A stretch of 64,000 nt of DNA from Methanocalculus taiwanensis (GCF_024372745.1 NZ_VOTZ01000002.1:124001-188000), one strand, 5' to 3'; positions 14,937 through 24,118 are shown, numbered from the stretch's first letter. Program-made: numbers and translations. Notes: generated from the letters alone by a model not told the origin.

Positions 14937-16859
14937 TTAAGCAGGAGACGGAACCGGAACATCCCGCAGGATGTTCCCATTATATCTCCTGACAGAAACC
15001 GGCAGGTCGATCGAGCCGTACTGTTTTGAGGGGTCCCGAATATCAACGAGAACAACGGTGTTCTCCGAGATGGTGGCAAGCATATCACCGATGGTGAGGG
15101 ATCGTTTGACTGCTGTCGGCCAGCGGCCGGGGTCCGGCGGTTCATCTCCCCTGTACTGCGGTACCGTTCCCCTGAGGATGAAGCCCGAGTCAGGTGAGAT
15201 CTCATATACATAGGATCCCTGCCAGACATAGCCTGCACCATATCCCTGTGCCACGGTGATAGGGAGCACCATCACGCCAGTCCTGGAATTGAAGTAAAAT
15301 GCCTTATGATCGCGGAGGACCTCCGAATCGCTCCCTGAGCCGCCGATGGTAACCGAATCTTTCAGTGCCGGATGTGCAACATCGGTAACATCGAAGAGGG
15401 CAGCCTTAACACCAGTTGTAGTGAAGCCTCCCCATGCCATCTCTTCCGTGTCTTTTCCTATCCCGATGATATGATGATCGTCAAAGGGATGGAGATAATC
15501 GGAATATCCGGGTATCTTTAGTTCGCCGAGGATCTTCGGGTTCTGTGGATCGGCGAGATCGATTACGAAGAATGGATCGATCTGGCGGAATGTAACCAGA
15601 TAGCATCTGTCCCCGATAAAACGAGCAGCAAAAATACGCTCGGTCGGTGCAATCCCGTTGATCTCTCCGGTGATTGTACCCAATTGATCAAAGATGGTGA
15701 TGCTGGAGGAGGTCTGAAAACCACCTGAACCGTACTCCTCTACGGTGGTGGCAACCCGGAGGTGGCCCTGATAGTCATCAAGTGAGAACTGGTTCAGGAG
15801 AGTGCCTGGTGCGTTCATACTCTGTTTCCATTCCGGGGTTCCCCTATTCAGTGCAAACCGGTGGATGATCGTCGAGGGGCCTGTTCCCCCTGGTTGTCTC
15901 ATCCAGCCATACCGGTACTGATCTCCATAGTGCGTATAGGCTACGTAGAGATGTGCCGGGGTTGCATAGAAGGTCGATGAATAGCCGACGAGATAGCTCT
16001 CTGTTGAAATGGATGAACTTCGCGCCGGTGCAAAGGCGGTGATCGTCTGGAAGATGAATGGGCCTTCGAGATCATCGAACCGCCATATATCAGGTGTCGA
16101 GGTACTGCTTCCATCTGTCACCACCGGCATCGGGATATCTGATCCCCGCCTCTGCGGGTACTCCTGGGTGATCAGGTACACAATCCCGTCGGTCATCCGG
16201 GAGGAGGCGTAGATGCCTGATGCCGAAATCGACCTGATCAGTGTTGGCTCTGAGCGGTCAGTAACATCATAGATATCTGCCCGCGCCACCTGGCGCCTGA
16301 CAGGAACCGGGGCTGCACTACCTTCAACCTGCTGGAACTCTTCGATCGTTTCGTCAGAGAAGATCACAACCATTGAACCTGAAAGGTACATCTCACGCGG
16401 GTTTCCGGTGAGGCTTCTATTGGAAACAATTCGGGCATCCTGAGGCGGATAGGCATCGACAATGACGAATCTGCCGCCGGTTATAAGATAGATGTATTTC
16501 TGGTCATTTTTTACAAAATCCGCCTCATCCACCCCCTGAACCTGGATATTCGTCGTTGAATATTCAACAGCGCCTCCGGCAGCTGTGGGCATCGGGATCG
16601 GCATTTCTGCCTGGGCACCAGGGGGCATCACTGCCATATCTTCGGATTTTGCCGTATTCATCCACTGGTCTGTATAGGTTGCCTGATCAAATCCGATGAG
16701 ATACTCCTGTACTTCCCGTTCAGATCCAAATTTTACCGGCCCGCCTTCCTGGGATGGCACAGGGGGGTTTGTCAGGGCATATCCGATGATTGCCACCATG
16801 ACAAGTATGCCAAGGAGGAGGGCTGGCATGAGATAGCGGTTCTGCATATGATTCATCAC
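14937..16859 (-). CDS. Secreted or membrane-anchored beta-propeller protein (Beta_propel family)
   Basis: A 640-residue protein with one N-terminal membrane segment (LMPALLLGILVMVAIIGYAL), acting as an uncleaved anchor or signal, and a long extracellular part. Recurrent strands (for example YIYLITGGRFVIVDAYPP; LYVAYTHYGDQYRYGW; CYLVTFRQIDPFFVIDLADP) match the family of secreted proteins with a C-terminal beta-propeller distantly related to WD40. Members occur in many methanogens and firmicutes without known function. Both promoter and terminator regions are its own, so it looks monocistronic. Protein binding at the cell surface is a reasonable guess only. Confidence 0.75.
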   Translation of the reverse strand: MMNHMQNRYLMPALLLGILVMVAIIGYALTNPPVPSQEGGPVKFGSEREVQEYLIGFDQATYTDQWMNTAKSEDMAVMPPGAQAEMPIPMPTAAGGAVEYSTTNIQVQGVDEADFVKNDQKYIYLITGGRFVIVDAYPPQDARIVSNRSLTGNPREMYLSGSMVVIFSDETIEEFQQVEGSAAPVPVRRQVARADIYDVTDRSEPTLIRSISASGIYASSRMTDGIVYLITQEYPQRRGSDIPMPVVTDGSSTSTPDIWRFDDLEGPFIFQTITAFAPARSSSISTESYLVGYSSTFYATPAHLYVAYTHYGDQYRYGWMRQPGGTGPSTIIHRFALNRGTPEWKQSMNAPGTLLNQFSLDDYQGHLRVATTVEEYGSGGFQTSSSITIFDQLGTITGEINGIAPTERIFAARFIGDRCYLVTFRQIDPFFVIDLADPQNPKILGELKIPGYSDYLHPFDDHHIIGIGKDTEEMAWGGFTTTGVKAALFDVTDVAHPALKDSVTIGGSGSDSEVLRDHKAFYFNSRTGVMVLPITVAQGYGAGYVWQGSYVYEISPDSGFILRGTVPQYRGDEPPDPGRWPTAVKRSLTIGDMLATISENTVVLVDIRDPSKQYGSIDLPVSVRRYNGNILRDVPVPSPA

Positions 16860-16962
16860 TCCATTACAGTGAAGAGCGGGGATTTGGAAAAAGCTTGTGT
16901 AAACTGCGGATTATTTTGAAGTTAAAAAGAAGGCGTGTAGTCAGAATATGCAAACGAAGGTG

Positions 16963-19641
16963 TCAGGTATCTATACGCCACATCCCTTTCGGGATATAAA
17001 GCTCAAATCGCGCTCCTTTTCCATATGTACCTCTTTCATGAATGGTTATCCCTGAAATAAGCAGGATCTCCCTGCTGAGGAAGAGACCAAAGCCGGTGTT
17101 CTTCCCGAAACCTCGCTTAAATATCATCTCTTTCTGGTCATCAGGTATGCCTATTCCGTCATCCTCCCAGATAATTCTGCATTCATCACCTTGTATTTCA
17201 AAAAAGAGATGTACCTGTGTTGTTTTCTGACCGTGCCGGAGCGTATTGTCCAGCAGGTTGGAAAAAACTTTCTGGAGAATCTGATCGGCCAGAATGGAGA
17301 GTCCATTACAGTCATTTTTAATTGTGATGGCACCAGGCAGAAGTACCGGGAGAGATTCTGAGACTTTATGCCAGCGGGTGTTTGGTCCACAGGCATCGTA
17401 CTGGCTCGTAACTGCAATCTGCTCATCAATAGTGTCTGCGGCAACTGCTATCTCATTCAGGTAGGTGCTGAGAGCAGAATCATTATTTTGATCAATTGCC
17501 AGGGAAAGGTAACCCTGCAAAACGGTAAGCGTATTCTGGATATCATGCCTCGTGATGCCGGAAAGTAATTGTAGTTTTTTATTGGCGTTATGAAGCGCAA
17601 TCTCCGCTGCTTTACGCTCAGTAATATCAGTAAGGACAAGCAGGACTGCATCTTTATTGTGGTATCTGATGAGTGCGCCTTTAATAAGGACAGAATACCG
17701 CTCGCCGGTTTTTGAGGCAATCTCAATCTCATATGAGGGCATATCCATATTTTGCAGTCGAAGAGTTATCTTGTTTTGAATACTGTCACGGTATTCTTCT
17801 GCTACATAGGTGATGACGTCAGTTCCAATCATTTCATCTGCTTTATATCCCAATGCATCTGCTGCTAACGAATTGATATACAGGATTCTGCCATCAGCAC
17901 CATAAAGAAGAATATAGTCGGGGAGATGTTCTATCAGTGTTCTGTTAAAGAGCTCATTCTCCTTCAGCGCTTCTTCTGCTGCTCTTTGGTCTGTAATGTC
18001 ACGTGCGAGTATTAATATTGAATCAGGTCTGCCCTCGTCATCTCTGAGGAAACGCATCGTATTACTGACCCAGATCGTTGAGCCGTCCTTTCGGTATTCT
18101 TCAAGATTGAGAATAACAACCCTGTCCGGATCAGCAGAACCCTCGTTTTCCTGCCACATCTCCTGTTCAAGCCGCTCAATAGCGATGCTCAGGGAGTCAG
18201 GAGTTAATATATCTGCTAACGACTGTCCCATCACCTCTTCAACAGAAAAACCTCGTAAAGCTGTAATTGAAGGGCTCACATAGATGATCTTCATCGAGAG
18301 ATCGAGGACTGTAATCGTCTCGGTGATATTCTCGGTGATCATCCGGTACTGCTCCTCACTCTTCCTGATCGCCTCTTCCATCTCGACACGGTCAGAGATA
18401 TCATAGAATGAGGCAACAGACTGGTGTGTTCCAGGAATCATTCCAACTGTTATATGGGTGGAGTGGGTGCCTCCATTCTTATCAATGAAAGTGAACTCGT
18501 AGGTTCTGGGTGGATGGCCACTCGTATCTCTTCTCTGCTGGTGGTACGTGAGCATCCGCTTCCGATCATCCAGGCTGACAAATTCGGTCCAGCTCCGCCC
18601 GATTACATCCTTCCTTGTTGAACAGGCTAAATCTATAAATGCAGTATTGGCGAGGGATATCGTCGTATCCTCCTCGATGATGATCGTAGCAGCACTCGTA
18701 TATTCAAAGATAGCCCGATATCGTGCCTCAGATAGGAGGATCTCATTCTGGGCGGAAGATAGCTCCTCATATTGGTGCCGTAGTTCTTCTTCGATTGCAG
18801 TGAGTTGTTCGTTTGCTGCACTGAGTTCGTCATTGGCTCTCTGAAGCTCAATATCCCGTTCCATCAGGCCCGTAATATCACGGCCGACTGACTGGTATTC
18901 TAGGATTGATCCCTTCTCATCAAAGATTGCCCGCGTACTCCACCGCTGCCAGACAATCCGCCCATCCGACATAACCACACGCTGCTCGATAATATCTGAA
19001 TTGTGATCCGGTGTGAAGCTCGCGTAAAGAGAGGATACCTTTTCCAGATCATCGGGATGAATCTCTGGCCTGAACCTGCTCCCGATGATCTCATCTTCAG
19101 ATAAGCCGAAATGGCGGCAATATGCGCTATTAACAAAGATAATCCGGCCATCATGATCGAACCGGCAGATCAGCTCATCCATATCTTCGATAACATTCCG
19201 GTACCTATCCTCGCTCTCACGGAGGGCACGTTCGCTCCTCTTTCTTGCAACGGCATATTGAATTTTCTTTGCAAGTTCAGCAAACTGTGACTTTGGATCA
19301 CCGCCTTTCTGGAGGTAAAAGTCTGCACCGCTGTTCAATGCCTCAATAACCACATCTTCCCTGCCTTTTCCTGTGAAGATAATAAACGGTGTGTCATTTC
19401 CAATATCACGGAGATGCTTCAGGAACAAAAGACCATCCATACCGGGCATCTGGTAATCCGAGATGATCGCATCAAATGATTGTTCTGATAAAAGAGCCAG
19501 TGCATCTGTTGCACCCTCGGAGACGGTAATAAGAAACTCCTGTCTTCGCTCAAGATAGATCTTACATAATTGAAGAAGTGCCGGCTCGTCATCAACATAG
19601 AGGACGCTGATTGGATGAATGACTGAACCGGGTGGTTTCAT
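16963..19641 (-). CDS. Hybrid sensor: receiver, four PAS domains, histidine kinase
   Basis: An 892-residue soluble protein with the order REC (residues 8-125, phospho-acceptor Asp62 in SDYQMPGMDG), PAS (about 140-268), a coiled coil (270-320), PAS (320-430), PAS (440-560), PAS (565-690), then the kinase H-box (SGITRHDIQNTL, near residue 700) and an HATPase domain with EDDGIGIPD and GFGLFLS motifs. Receiver-first multi-PAS kinases of this kind are abundant in Methanomicrobiales. No membrane segment is seen, so the signal is cytoplasmic or is passed by another kinase. There is no output-domain gene next to it. A TATA-like GTGCATAAAC lies upstream on the minus strand. Confidence 0.88.
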   Translation of the reverse strand: MKPPGSVIHPISVLYVDDEPALLQLCKIYLERRQEFLITVSEGATDALALLSEQSFDAIISDYQMPGMDGLLFLKHLRDIGNDTPFIIFTGKGREDVVIEALNSGADFYLQKGGDPKSQFAELAKKIQYAVARKRSERALRESEDRYRNVIEDMDELICRFDHDGRIIFVNSAYCRHFGLSEDEIIGSRFRPEIHPDDLEKVSSLYASFTPDHNSDIIEQRVVMSDGRIVWQRWSTRAIFDEKGSILEYQSVGRDITGLMERDIELQRANDELSAANEQLTAIEEELRHQYEELSSAQNEILLSEARYRAIFEYTSAATIIIEEDTTISLANTAFIDLACSTRKDVIGRSWTEFVSLDDRKRMLTYHQQRRDTSGHPPRTYEFTFIDKNGGTHSTHITVGMIPGTHQSVASFYDISDRVEMEEAIRKSEEQYRMITENITETITVLDLSMKIIYVSPSITALRGFSVEEVMGQSLADILTPDSLSIAIERLEQEMWQENEGSADPDRVVILNLEEYRKDGSTIWVSNTMRFLRDDEGRPDSILILARDITDQRAAEEALKENELFNRTLIEHLPDYILLYGADGRILYINSLAADALGYKADEMIGTDVITYVAEEYRDSIQNKITLRLQNMDMPSYEIEIASKTGERYSVLIKGALIRYHNKDAVLLVLTDITERKAAEIALHNANKKLQLLSGITRHDIQNTLTVLQGYLSLAIDQNNDSALSTYLNEIAVAADTIDEQIAVTSQYDACGPNTRWHKVSESLPVLLPGAITIKNDCNGLSILADQILQKVFSNLLDNTLRHGQKTTQVHLFFEIQGDECRIIWEDDGIGIPDDQKEMIFKRGFGKNTGFGLFLSREILLISGITIHERGTYGKGARFELYIPKGMWRIDT

Positions 19642-19733
19642 GGAAGAGAATTGAGTTTATCGGGTATAAGGTTTATGCACGAAAATACACCTAATTATCA
19701 GACACACACTTATTCTGGCCTTTATAAAAATAA

Positions 19734-20201
19734 TCAGATTGGGGCGTATATCCAGGTCACCAGGAGATCCTCTTCTGTGGTCTTTGGATCATTGATGTAA
19801 ACTTCCCGCACGGGTCCTGTGATGGTGAGATGATTATCTCCAAGCCACCTGAAGAGTTCCTGATAGGTATCCGTCATCTCATGGTATGGCCCCATATGGA
19901 TGATCCGAACCATCTTTCCACCGGGGAGCTCATAGACATGGATATTATCGCTTCCTTTCACATCCCCTTCAACTGGAAAGGCAACTTCAATATCGGCAGT
20001 TCCGGCTTCTGCTGCTGCCCGCACGGCATCCATCGAATCTTCGTGGCAGATAAATGCGGGAGGACCGATGACAGTGATTTTGTGTTCTTCAATGAAAGAT
20101 GCAAGTTCCATTATCATCGTTCCAATCTCTTCATAATATCCGGTTCGCCTGATCCCGACGACTTTGTGCGGGGGGGCATCGACAGTTAATATGGATCTCA
20201 T
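19734..20201 (-). CDS. GyrI-like / AraC-effector-binding-domain protein
   Basis: A 155-residue protein with the duplicated GyrI (SHS2) small-molecule-binding fold: PPHKVVGIRRTGYYEEIG at the start of one half and ELPGGKMVRIIHMGPYHEM in the other, with the conserved late E-V-Y and P-x-x-x-E-D-L-x-T segments. There is no DNA-binding domain, so it is a stand-alone ligand-binding or antitoxin-like protein. It ends upstream of the kinase gene on the same strand with a 90-base gap that contains its own promoter-like sequence, so cotranscription is uncertain. Confidence 0.75.
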   Translation of the reverse strand: MRSILTVDAPPHKVVGIRRTGYYEEIGTMIMELASFIEEHKITVIGPPAFICHEDSMDAVRAAAEAGTADIEVAFPVEGDVKGSDNIHVYELPGGKMVRIIHMGPYHEMTDTYQELFRWLGDNHLTITGPVREVYINDPKTTEEDLLVTWIYAPI

Positions 20202-20278
20202 ACATGGTAATCTGTATCGGGAGAATAAAAAAGAATCTCCGGAAAAGGGAGGGAAACCATCTTAACGATTCAATTCAA

Positions 20279-21144
20279 TCACCCGGAAGACCAAAACCCT
20301 ACATTCGGTTCGTGGAGGCCAGCCTTTGTCCAGAGGATCTCTTTCTTCACAATCTCACCAGACACCAAATTGACGAACTCGTTCATTCCTGTTCCAATTG
20401 GATTTACCCTCTTCTTCCCGACCATCGTATGCAAAATGGGTGATCTGGTATAGATTTGAGCATCAATTGATAGTTCGATCTGTTCCGGGTCGCGATCATA
20501 GAGGATGGCTGTATTAACCGGGTCGAAGATCAGGCGGAGATTTGGATCTGTGAAATACGATTCTGTTACCTCAGGGATAGCTGTTGCGGGGTGATGAGGC
20601 CGCTGATGCAGCCAAAGATCTTCTCCTTGGATCCAAACACCGGGTGCGTGATCACCACGCGGCCTGGGATCTTCTCGGCAGAAAGGAATGACCTGAAGAG
20701 AATATGCCTACCATTCCTCACAACATGGAGAGTATCCCGAAAATCACTGATGTCAACCCCACGTGCCTCTGGATCGTCAGGATAAATCGTGATGAACCGT
20801 GGATCCTCATCAAAGACTTCTGCACTCGGAATGTTCGGACTCGTACCTTAGAGCCGCTGCATCTCGGCCGATGTGGCATCCCCGATAAGTCTGTAACAGC
20901 GATTGGCATAGCAGAATGCGCAACCTTGAATCTATCGACCTGAGCATCCGATCTATTTCCACCTGTGAGGCGGTGAGAGCAGAATAGGCGTTGATACTCT
21001 GCTCAGTATCCCCTGGGACCAGAGTGGAAGTAGCAGGATCGGCAGTTTCCACACCAGTGCAGCCTGCCGCACAGGCAGCAAGAATAGCTGTAATAATAAA
21101 ACGGCAATTCCCGGATAGATCGCATGTTGATTCATTTGAATCAT
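20279..21144 (-). pseudogene. Decayed lipoprotein gene (two-part sensor-like exoprotein)
   Basis: No intact gene fills this 1-kb gap, but consecutive minus-strand frames together read as one exported protein. It begins MNQHAIYPG, shifts frame near 21110 into a lipoprotein signal (TAILAACAAGCTG) and SINAYSALTASQVEIDRML. It shifts again near 20910-20920 into ANRCYRLIGDATSAEMQRL, and meets an in-frame TAA at 20848-20850. It then reads FITIYPDDPEARGVDISDF through FGCISGLITPQQ, shifts near 20580, and finishes PEVTESYFTDPNLRLIFDP through EPNVGFWSSG and a TGA. The pieces resemble the Cache/PDC-like lipoproteins common in Methanomicrobiales. At least three frameshifts plus a stop make it a pseudogene; sequencing error is unlikely to explain so many. 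Confidence 0.7.
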
Positions 21145-21293
21145 CTCTTTCCCGATATTCTAAACAGAGATTAAATCTATCTGGAATCATCGTCGGGTCT
21201 ACAGACCCATACAATCAGGAGGGATATCGTTTTGGGGGGCTCTGTCATATAAAAATGAAAACGCTTAAACAAAAAAATGCCAAATGAAAGAAT

Positions 21294-22844
21294 ATGCAGA
21301 ATACCCGAATTTGGATCGCTAACAGGACACTCCTTCTCCTGACATTAATTATTCTTACGACACTCTTCATTGTGGCAATGCCTGTCTCAGCAGTTGATAA
21401 TGAGACCGCAACTCAAACACCAGCTCCTACCGCAACTCAAACACCAGCTCCTACCGCAACTCAAACACCGACTCCTACCGCAACTCAAACACCGACTCCT
21501 ACCGCAACTCAAACACCAGCTCCTACCGCAACTCAAACACTGACTCCTACTCCTGCACCGATTGGACCTCTGATCCCACCAATCGGCGGTACTGTAGGGA
21601 CTATCAGGGTCACCTCAGATCCAGCCACAGCCGATGTCACGCTGGATGGAGTACACAAGGGGATAACACCACTCGATATTGAAGTCTATGTGACAGGAAC
21701 TCCACCCCAGTCTATTGTCATTTCAGAAGGAGGATACATTTCAAAGACAATCGCAGCACCTCATCCGGCTGCGGGAGAGACTAAAACCGTACACGTAGTA
21801 CTTGAAAAGATTCAGCCAACGCCAACACCAGCTGTCGACGGCTACTTCTCAATTGACTCCCTCCCCCATGGTGCAACCATCCGGATAGATGGAGTCTATA
21901 CCGGAACAACCCCTCTTCCTGACTACCCCATAACCACCGGGACGACGCACCGTGTCCAGGTAGAGTACCCCGGATATGAATCATGGTCAGGCATCTATTC
22001 TGCAAGCTCCGGCCAGACCACTACCATCTCCGCATCACTCATTCCTATCACACCCACAACCGGAGTGATGAGTATCTGTTCGCAACCCCCTGGTGCGGAC
22101 GTCTATGTCGATGGATCGTACCATGGCCATACCCCCATGAACGTCGGATCTCTCAGCCCCGGCACCCATACGCTTGAACTCAGGCTTGCCGGGTACCAGC
22201 CATATACAGAATCAATTGGGATAGCTGCCAGCCAGACCACGACCCTCAATCCATATCTGACACTTGCCACCCCATCCACAGGATCTATTGCAGTTCGGTC
22301 GAATCCTTCCGGCGCTTCGATCTATCTCGATGGCCATTACAAGGGAGTCACCGTCTTAAATGATTATTTCGATATTGTCGGAGTTCCAAACGGAAAGCAC
22401 ACAATATCGCTGAGAAAAACCGGTTATTACGATTACACAACTGGTGCGACCGTAACAGGTGGAGGGATTAAATATGTGACCGGAACAATGGACCAGATGG
22501 CGCCCTCTCCCTCGCCCGAGCCAGATCTGGTGACCACCGGTACTGTGGAGCTTACCTCGAACCCCTCAGGCGCCGAGGTCTATATTAACAACCTCTTCCG
22601 GGGCATTACACCAGTTAATGTTCCTGATATCGCATCAGGGAGCAATGTGATCACCCTGAAGATGCAGGGGTACAGCGACTGGATAGAGACGGTGCAGGTG
22701 AGCGCCCGGCAGACCACACCCGTCTCAGCTACACTTACAGAGACTACACCACCCGCAACAGAAAAATCAGGTGGGCTGCCGCTTGCTGCTGTTGCAGCGA
22801 TCGGGCTATTGAGCGTACTGATCATCGTCCTGAAGAGGAGATGA
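21294..22844 (+). CDS. PEGA-repeat surface protein with C-terminal membrane anchor
   Basis: A 516-residue exported protein. Residues 1-34 are a signal peptide, 37-95 a low-complexity linker of repeated TQTPAPTA units, followed by five PEGA-type domains, each containing a P-x-G-A/T-x-V/I-x-(L/I/V)-D/N-G motif (PATADVTLDG, PHGATIRIDG, PPGADVYVDG, PSGASIYLDG, PSGAEVYINN). It ends in a membrane segment (GLPLAAVAAIGLLSVLIIVL) and KRR, a typical archaeal surface-protein anchor. PEGA domains are thought to take part in cell-surface or S-layer interactions. A TATA-like CATATAAAAA lies about 42 bases upstream. Confidence 0.85.
   Translation: MQNTRIWIANRTLLLLTLIILTTLFIVAMPVSAVDNETATQTPAPTATQTPAPTATQTPTPTATQTPTPTATQTPAPTATQTLTPTPAPIGPLIPPIGGTVGTIRVTSDPATADVTLDGVHKGITPLDIEVYVTGTPPQSIVISEGGYISKTIAAPHPAAGETKTVHVVLEKIQPTPTPAVDGYFSIDSLPHGATIRIDGVYTGTTPLPDYPITTGTTHRVQVEYPGYESWSGIYSASSGQTTTISASLIPITPTTGVMSICSQPPGADVYVDGSYHGHTPMNVGSLSPGTHTLELRLAGYQPYTESIGIAASQTTTLNPYLTLATPSTGSIAVRSNPSGASIYLDGHYKGVTVLNDYFDIVGVPNGKHTISLRKTGYYDYTTGATVTGGGIKYVTGTMDQMAPSPSPEPDLVTTGTVELTSNPSGAEVYINNLFRGITPVNVPDIASGSNVITLKMQGYSDWIETVQVSARQTTPVSATLTETTPPATEKSGGLPLAAVAAIGLLSVLIIVLKRR
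21411..21554 (+). repeat. Six tandem 24-base units inside the PEGA gene
   Basis: The unit ACTCAAACACCAGCTCCTACCGCA occurs six times head to tail, with CAGCT/CGACT variants and divergence in the last four bases of copy six. It encodes TQTP(A/T)PTA, a proline/threonine linker likely to be glycosylated or extended. Near-perfect identity at the DNA level implies recent expansion, so copy number may vary between strains. It has no spacers and lies in a coding frame, so it is not a CRISPR. Confidence 0.92.
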
Positions 22845-22848
22845 AAAA

Positions 22849-22860
22849 CCCTCTAGAGGG
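22849..22860. repeat. Palindrome CCCTCTAGAGGG just after the PEGA gene
   Basis: A perfect 12-base inverted repeat five bases after the stop codon of the PEGA gene. It could form a short stem in the transcript, but a 12-base palindrome without a loop is equally a chance or protein-binding site. Confidence 0.4.
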
Positions 22861-22928
22861 ATGATAGACGGATACCTGTAAAAGAGAAGAGCAAAATAAA
22901 TGAACAGAAAATCTACTCAATATTCTCC

Positions 22929-22936
22929 TTTTTTTT
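22929..22936 (+). terminator. T-tract terminator after the PEGA gene
   Basis: Eight consecutive T residues preceded by CTCC, about 85 bases after the stop at 22844 and before the convergent tRNA gene. U-rich tracts of this size are the main archaeal terminator. It would end the PEGA gene transcript. Confidence 0.45.
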
Positions 22937-23070
22937 AAAACAAATCTCAATCAGCAATATCTTTCCCTGAACACCATTACAGTCCCTGCGCAGAATAAGT
23001 GGGTACACCATTAATCGCTGCTTCGATTAAACGGGATATCTTTGATATGAGAGTAAAGAACAAAAGAAAT

Positions 23071-23154
23071 GCGAGGGACCGGATTCGAACCGGCGAACCC
23101 CTACGAGACTAGCCCCTCAAGCTAGCGCCTTTGACCTGGCTCGGCAACCCTCGC
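23071..23154 (-). tRNA. tRNA-Leu (anticodon GAG)
   Basis: On the minus strand an 84-base class II tRNA: acceptor stem GCGAGGG paired with CCCTCGC, D-arm with GCCGAGCCAGG, anticodon stem CTAGC/GCTAG with loop TTGAGGG (anticodon GAG, Leu), a long variable arm and T-arm GCCGGTTCGAATCCGGT. CCA is not encoded. A TATA-like TTTTTAAGG lies about 35 bases upstream, consistent with an autonomous promoter. It reads CUC and CUU codons. Confidence 0.95.
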
Positions 23155-23281
23155 TCGGTTGACTTAAACAAATACGATGCTATCCTTAAAAATGCTATCG
23201 ATCTCGATTTTGCGTTGGATAGAAGCAATCAACTCTGAGGATACATGAAAACTGCCATTTTCCGCTTCTATGTTTAGCAAT

Positions 23282-23299
23282 TGTGTACAACGATACACA
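23282..23299. promoter_or_regulatory. Inverted repeat TGTGTA-N6-TACACA upstream of the ACT-domain regulator
   Basis: A perfect six-base inverted repeat with a six-base spacer, 62 bases before the ATG at 23361 and just upstream of a TATA-like CATTATACATC (about 23311-23321). Its position, directly upstream of the promoter, suits an activator or an autoregulatory site. The longest open frame starts inside it, so a start at 23283 is unlikely. Confidence 0.45.
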
Positions 23300-23360
23300 C
23301 TATCCTGCATCATTATACATCGCATCCTTTTTCCGTCACGACACTAATCATCTCGTGACT

Positions 23361-23861
23361 ATGTGGTACGATATCATCGATGCCTTCTCAGATTCCCCCT
23401 CACAGCTCCGCGTTGTCAGATTCCTCCTTGAAAACGGGTTCGGGGTGAATGAATCGGGGAGGATCACCGCAAACGGTATAGAGATGCCTGCCACCCAGGT
23501 AGCGCGTGCGATAGGTGTTGATCGGCGTGTCATTGACACCACCGCCCGCAGCATCCTCGATCATGAGACACTGCGTCAGGTCTTCTGCAATATCCGCGTG
23601 ACACCGGATCTCTCTCAGGTCGCGGAGGTGCTCGGTCTTGCGATCATCACGCTCATCCCAAAGAACGCATCTGACAAGCATATTGTTGCATCAGCTGTCA
23701 GGGTGCTCGCTGAATATGATATCTCCATACGGCAGCTCTTTGTGACCGATCCGGTCTTCTCAGAAGAACCGAAGCTCGTGATGATTATCGACGGAGCCCT
23801 CCCCCATGGGGTGGTAGAAGATCTAAGAGATCTCCCGCAGGTCAAGCGGCTCATCCTGTGA
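23361..23861 (+). CDS. ACT-domain regulator of amino-acid metabolism (COG2150-like)
   Basis: About 166 residues starting MWYDIIDAFSDSPSQ. An N-terminal winged-helix-like region (PATQVARAIGVDRRVIDTTA) is followed by an ACT-like ligand-binding domain (AIITLIPKNASDKHIVASAV, then ISIRQLFVTDP, LVMIIDGALPHG). This is the layout of the archaeal family annotated as regulators of amino-acid metabolism. I use the ATG at 23361 because the 26 extra residues of the longer frame are unlike the family and would cover the promoter. Target genes are not apparent locally. Confidence 0.78.
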   Translation: MWYDIIDAFSDSPSQLRVVRFLLENGFGVNESGRITANGIEMPATQVARAIGVDRRVIDTTARSILDHETLRQVFCNIRVTPDLSQVAEVLGLAIITLIPKNASDKHIVASAVRVLAEYDISIRQLFVTDPVFSEEPKLVMIIDGALPHGVVEDLRDLPQVKRLIL

Positions 23862-23975
23862 TTAACGATCCTGTGATAATAAGAACAGAAAAGATGGCAG
23901 CAGGAGATCGTTTCGTCGCTATTATCCCCGATAAACAAGGCCTTACAGGCTTTCTTCATCTCCTTTGTGTATCAG

Positions 23976-24055
23976 CTGCCCTGTGACATTCCTCATTCAG
24001 GCAATCCCCCTGCCGCTCCTTCACCTGAAAAGGGGTGAAAGGATAGCATTGGAGG
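23976..24055. repeat. Dispersed intergenic repeat, copy B
   Basis: Eighty bases aligning with 14621-14699 in the same orientation. A GCGCT-N3-AGCGC hairpin accompanies both copies: about 115 bases before the repeat in A, and 16 bases after it in B. Function unknown. Confidence 0.6.
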
Positions 24056-24071
24056 TCTATTACAACACCAT

Positions 24072-24118
24072 GAGCGCTGGTAGCGCTCTCATCCTCTCTC
24101 TCGGGGCTGTTTAGCCCC
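24072..24118. repeat. Two adjacent perfect hairpins
   Basis: GAGCGCT-GGT-AGCGCTC at 24072-24088 and GGGGCT-GTTT-AGCCCC at 24103-24118. Stems are seven and six base pairs without mismatch. They are GC-rich and lack a following T-run on either strand, so classical intrinsic termination is doubtful. Confidence 0.5.

Noticed and set aside
14736-15029. Plus-strand gene of 97 codons in the spacer
   Set aside because: It overlaps the 3' end of the beta-propeller gene, has no ribosome site or motif, and its first half is low-complexity Gly/Ile.
20810-21214. Intact 134-residue minus-strand protein
   Set aside because: Its N-terminal part lacks a start in family context and its C-terminal part is out of frame with the rest of the lipoprotein pattern; it is a fragment of the pseudogene.
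21411-21554. CRISPR array
   Set aside because: The units are contiguous, in frame, without spacers, and encode a Thr/Pro linker.
23283-23360. N-terminal extension of the ACT-domain regulator
   Set aside because: The extra 26 residues cover the palindrome and TATA-like element and do not resemble the family; ATG 23361 starts the conserved protein.
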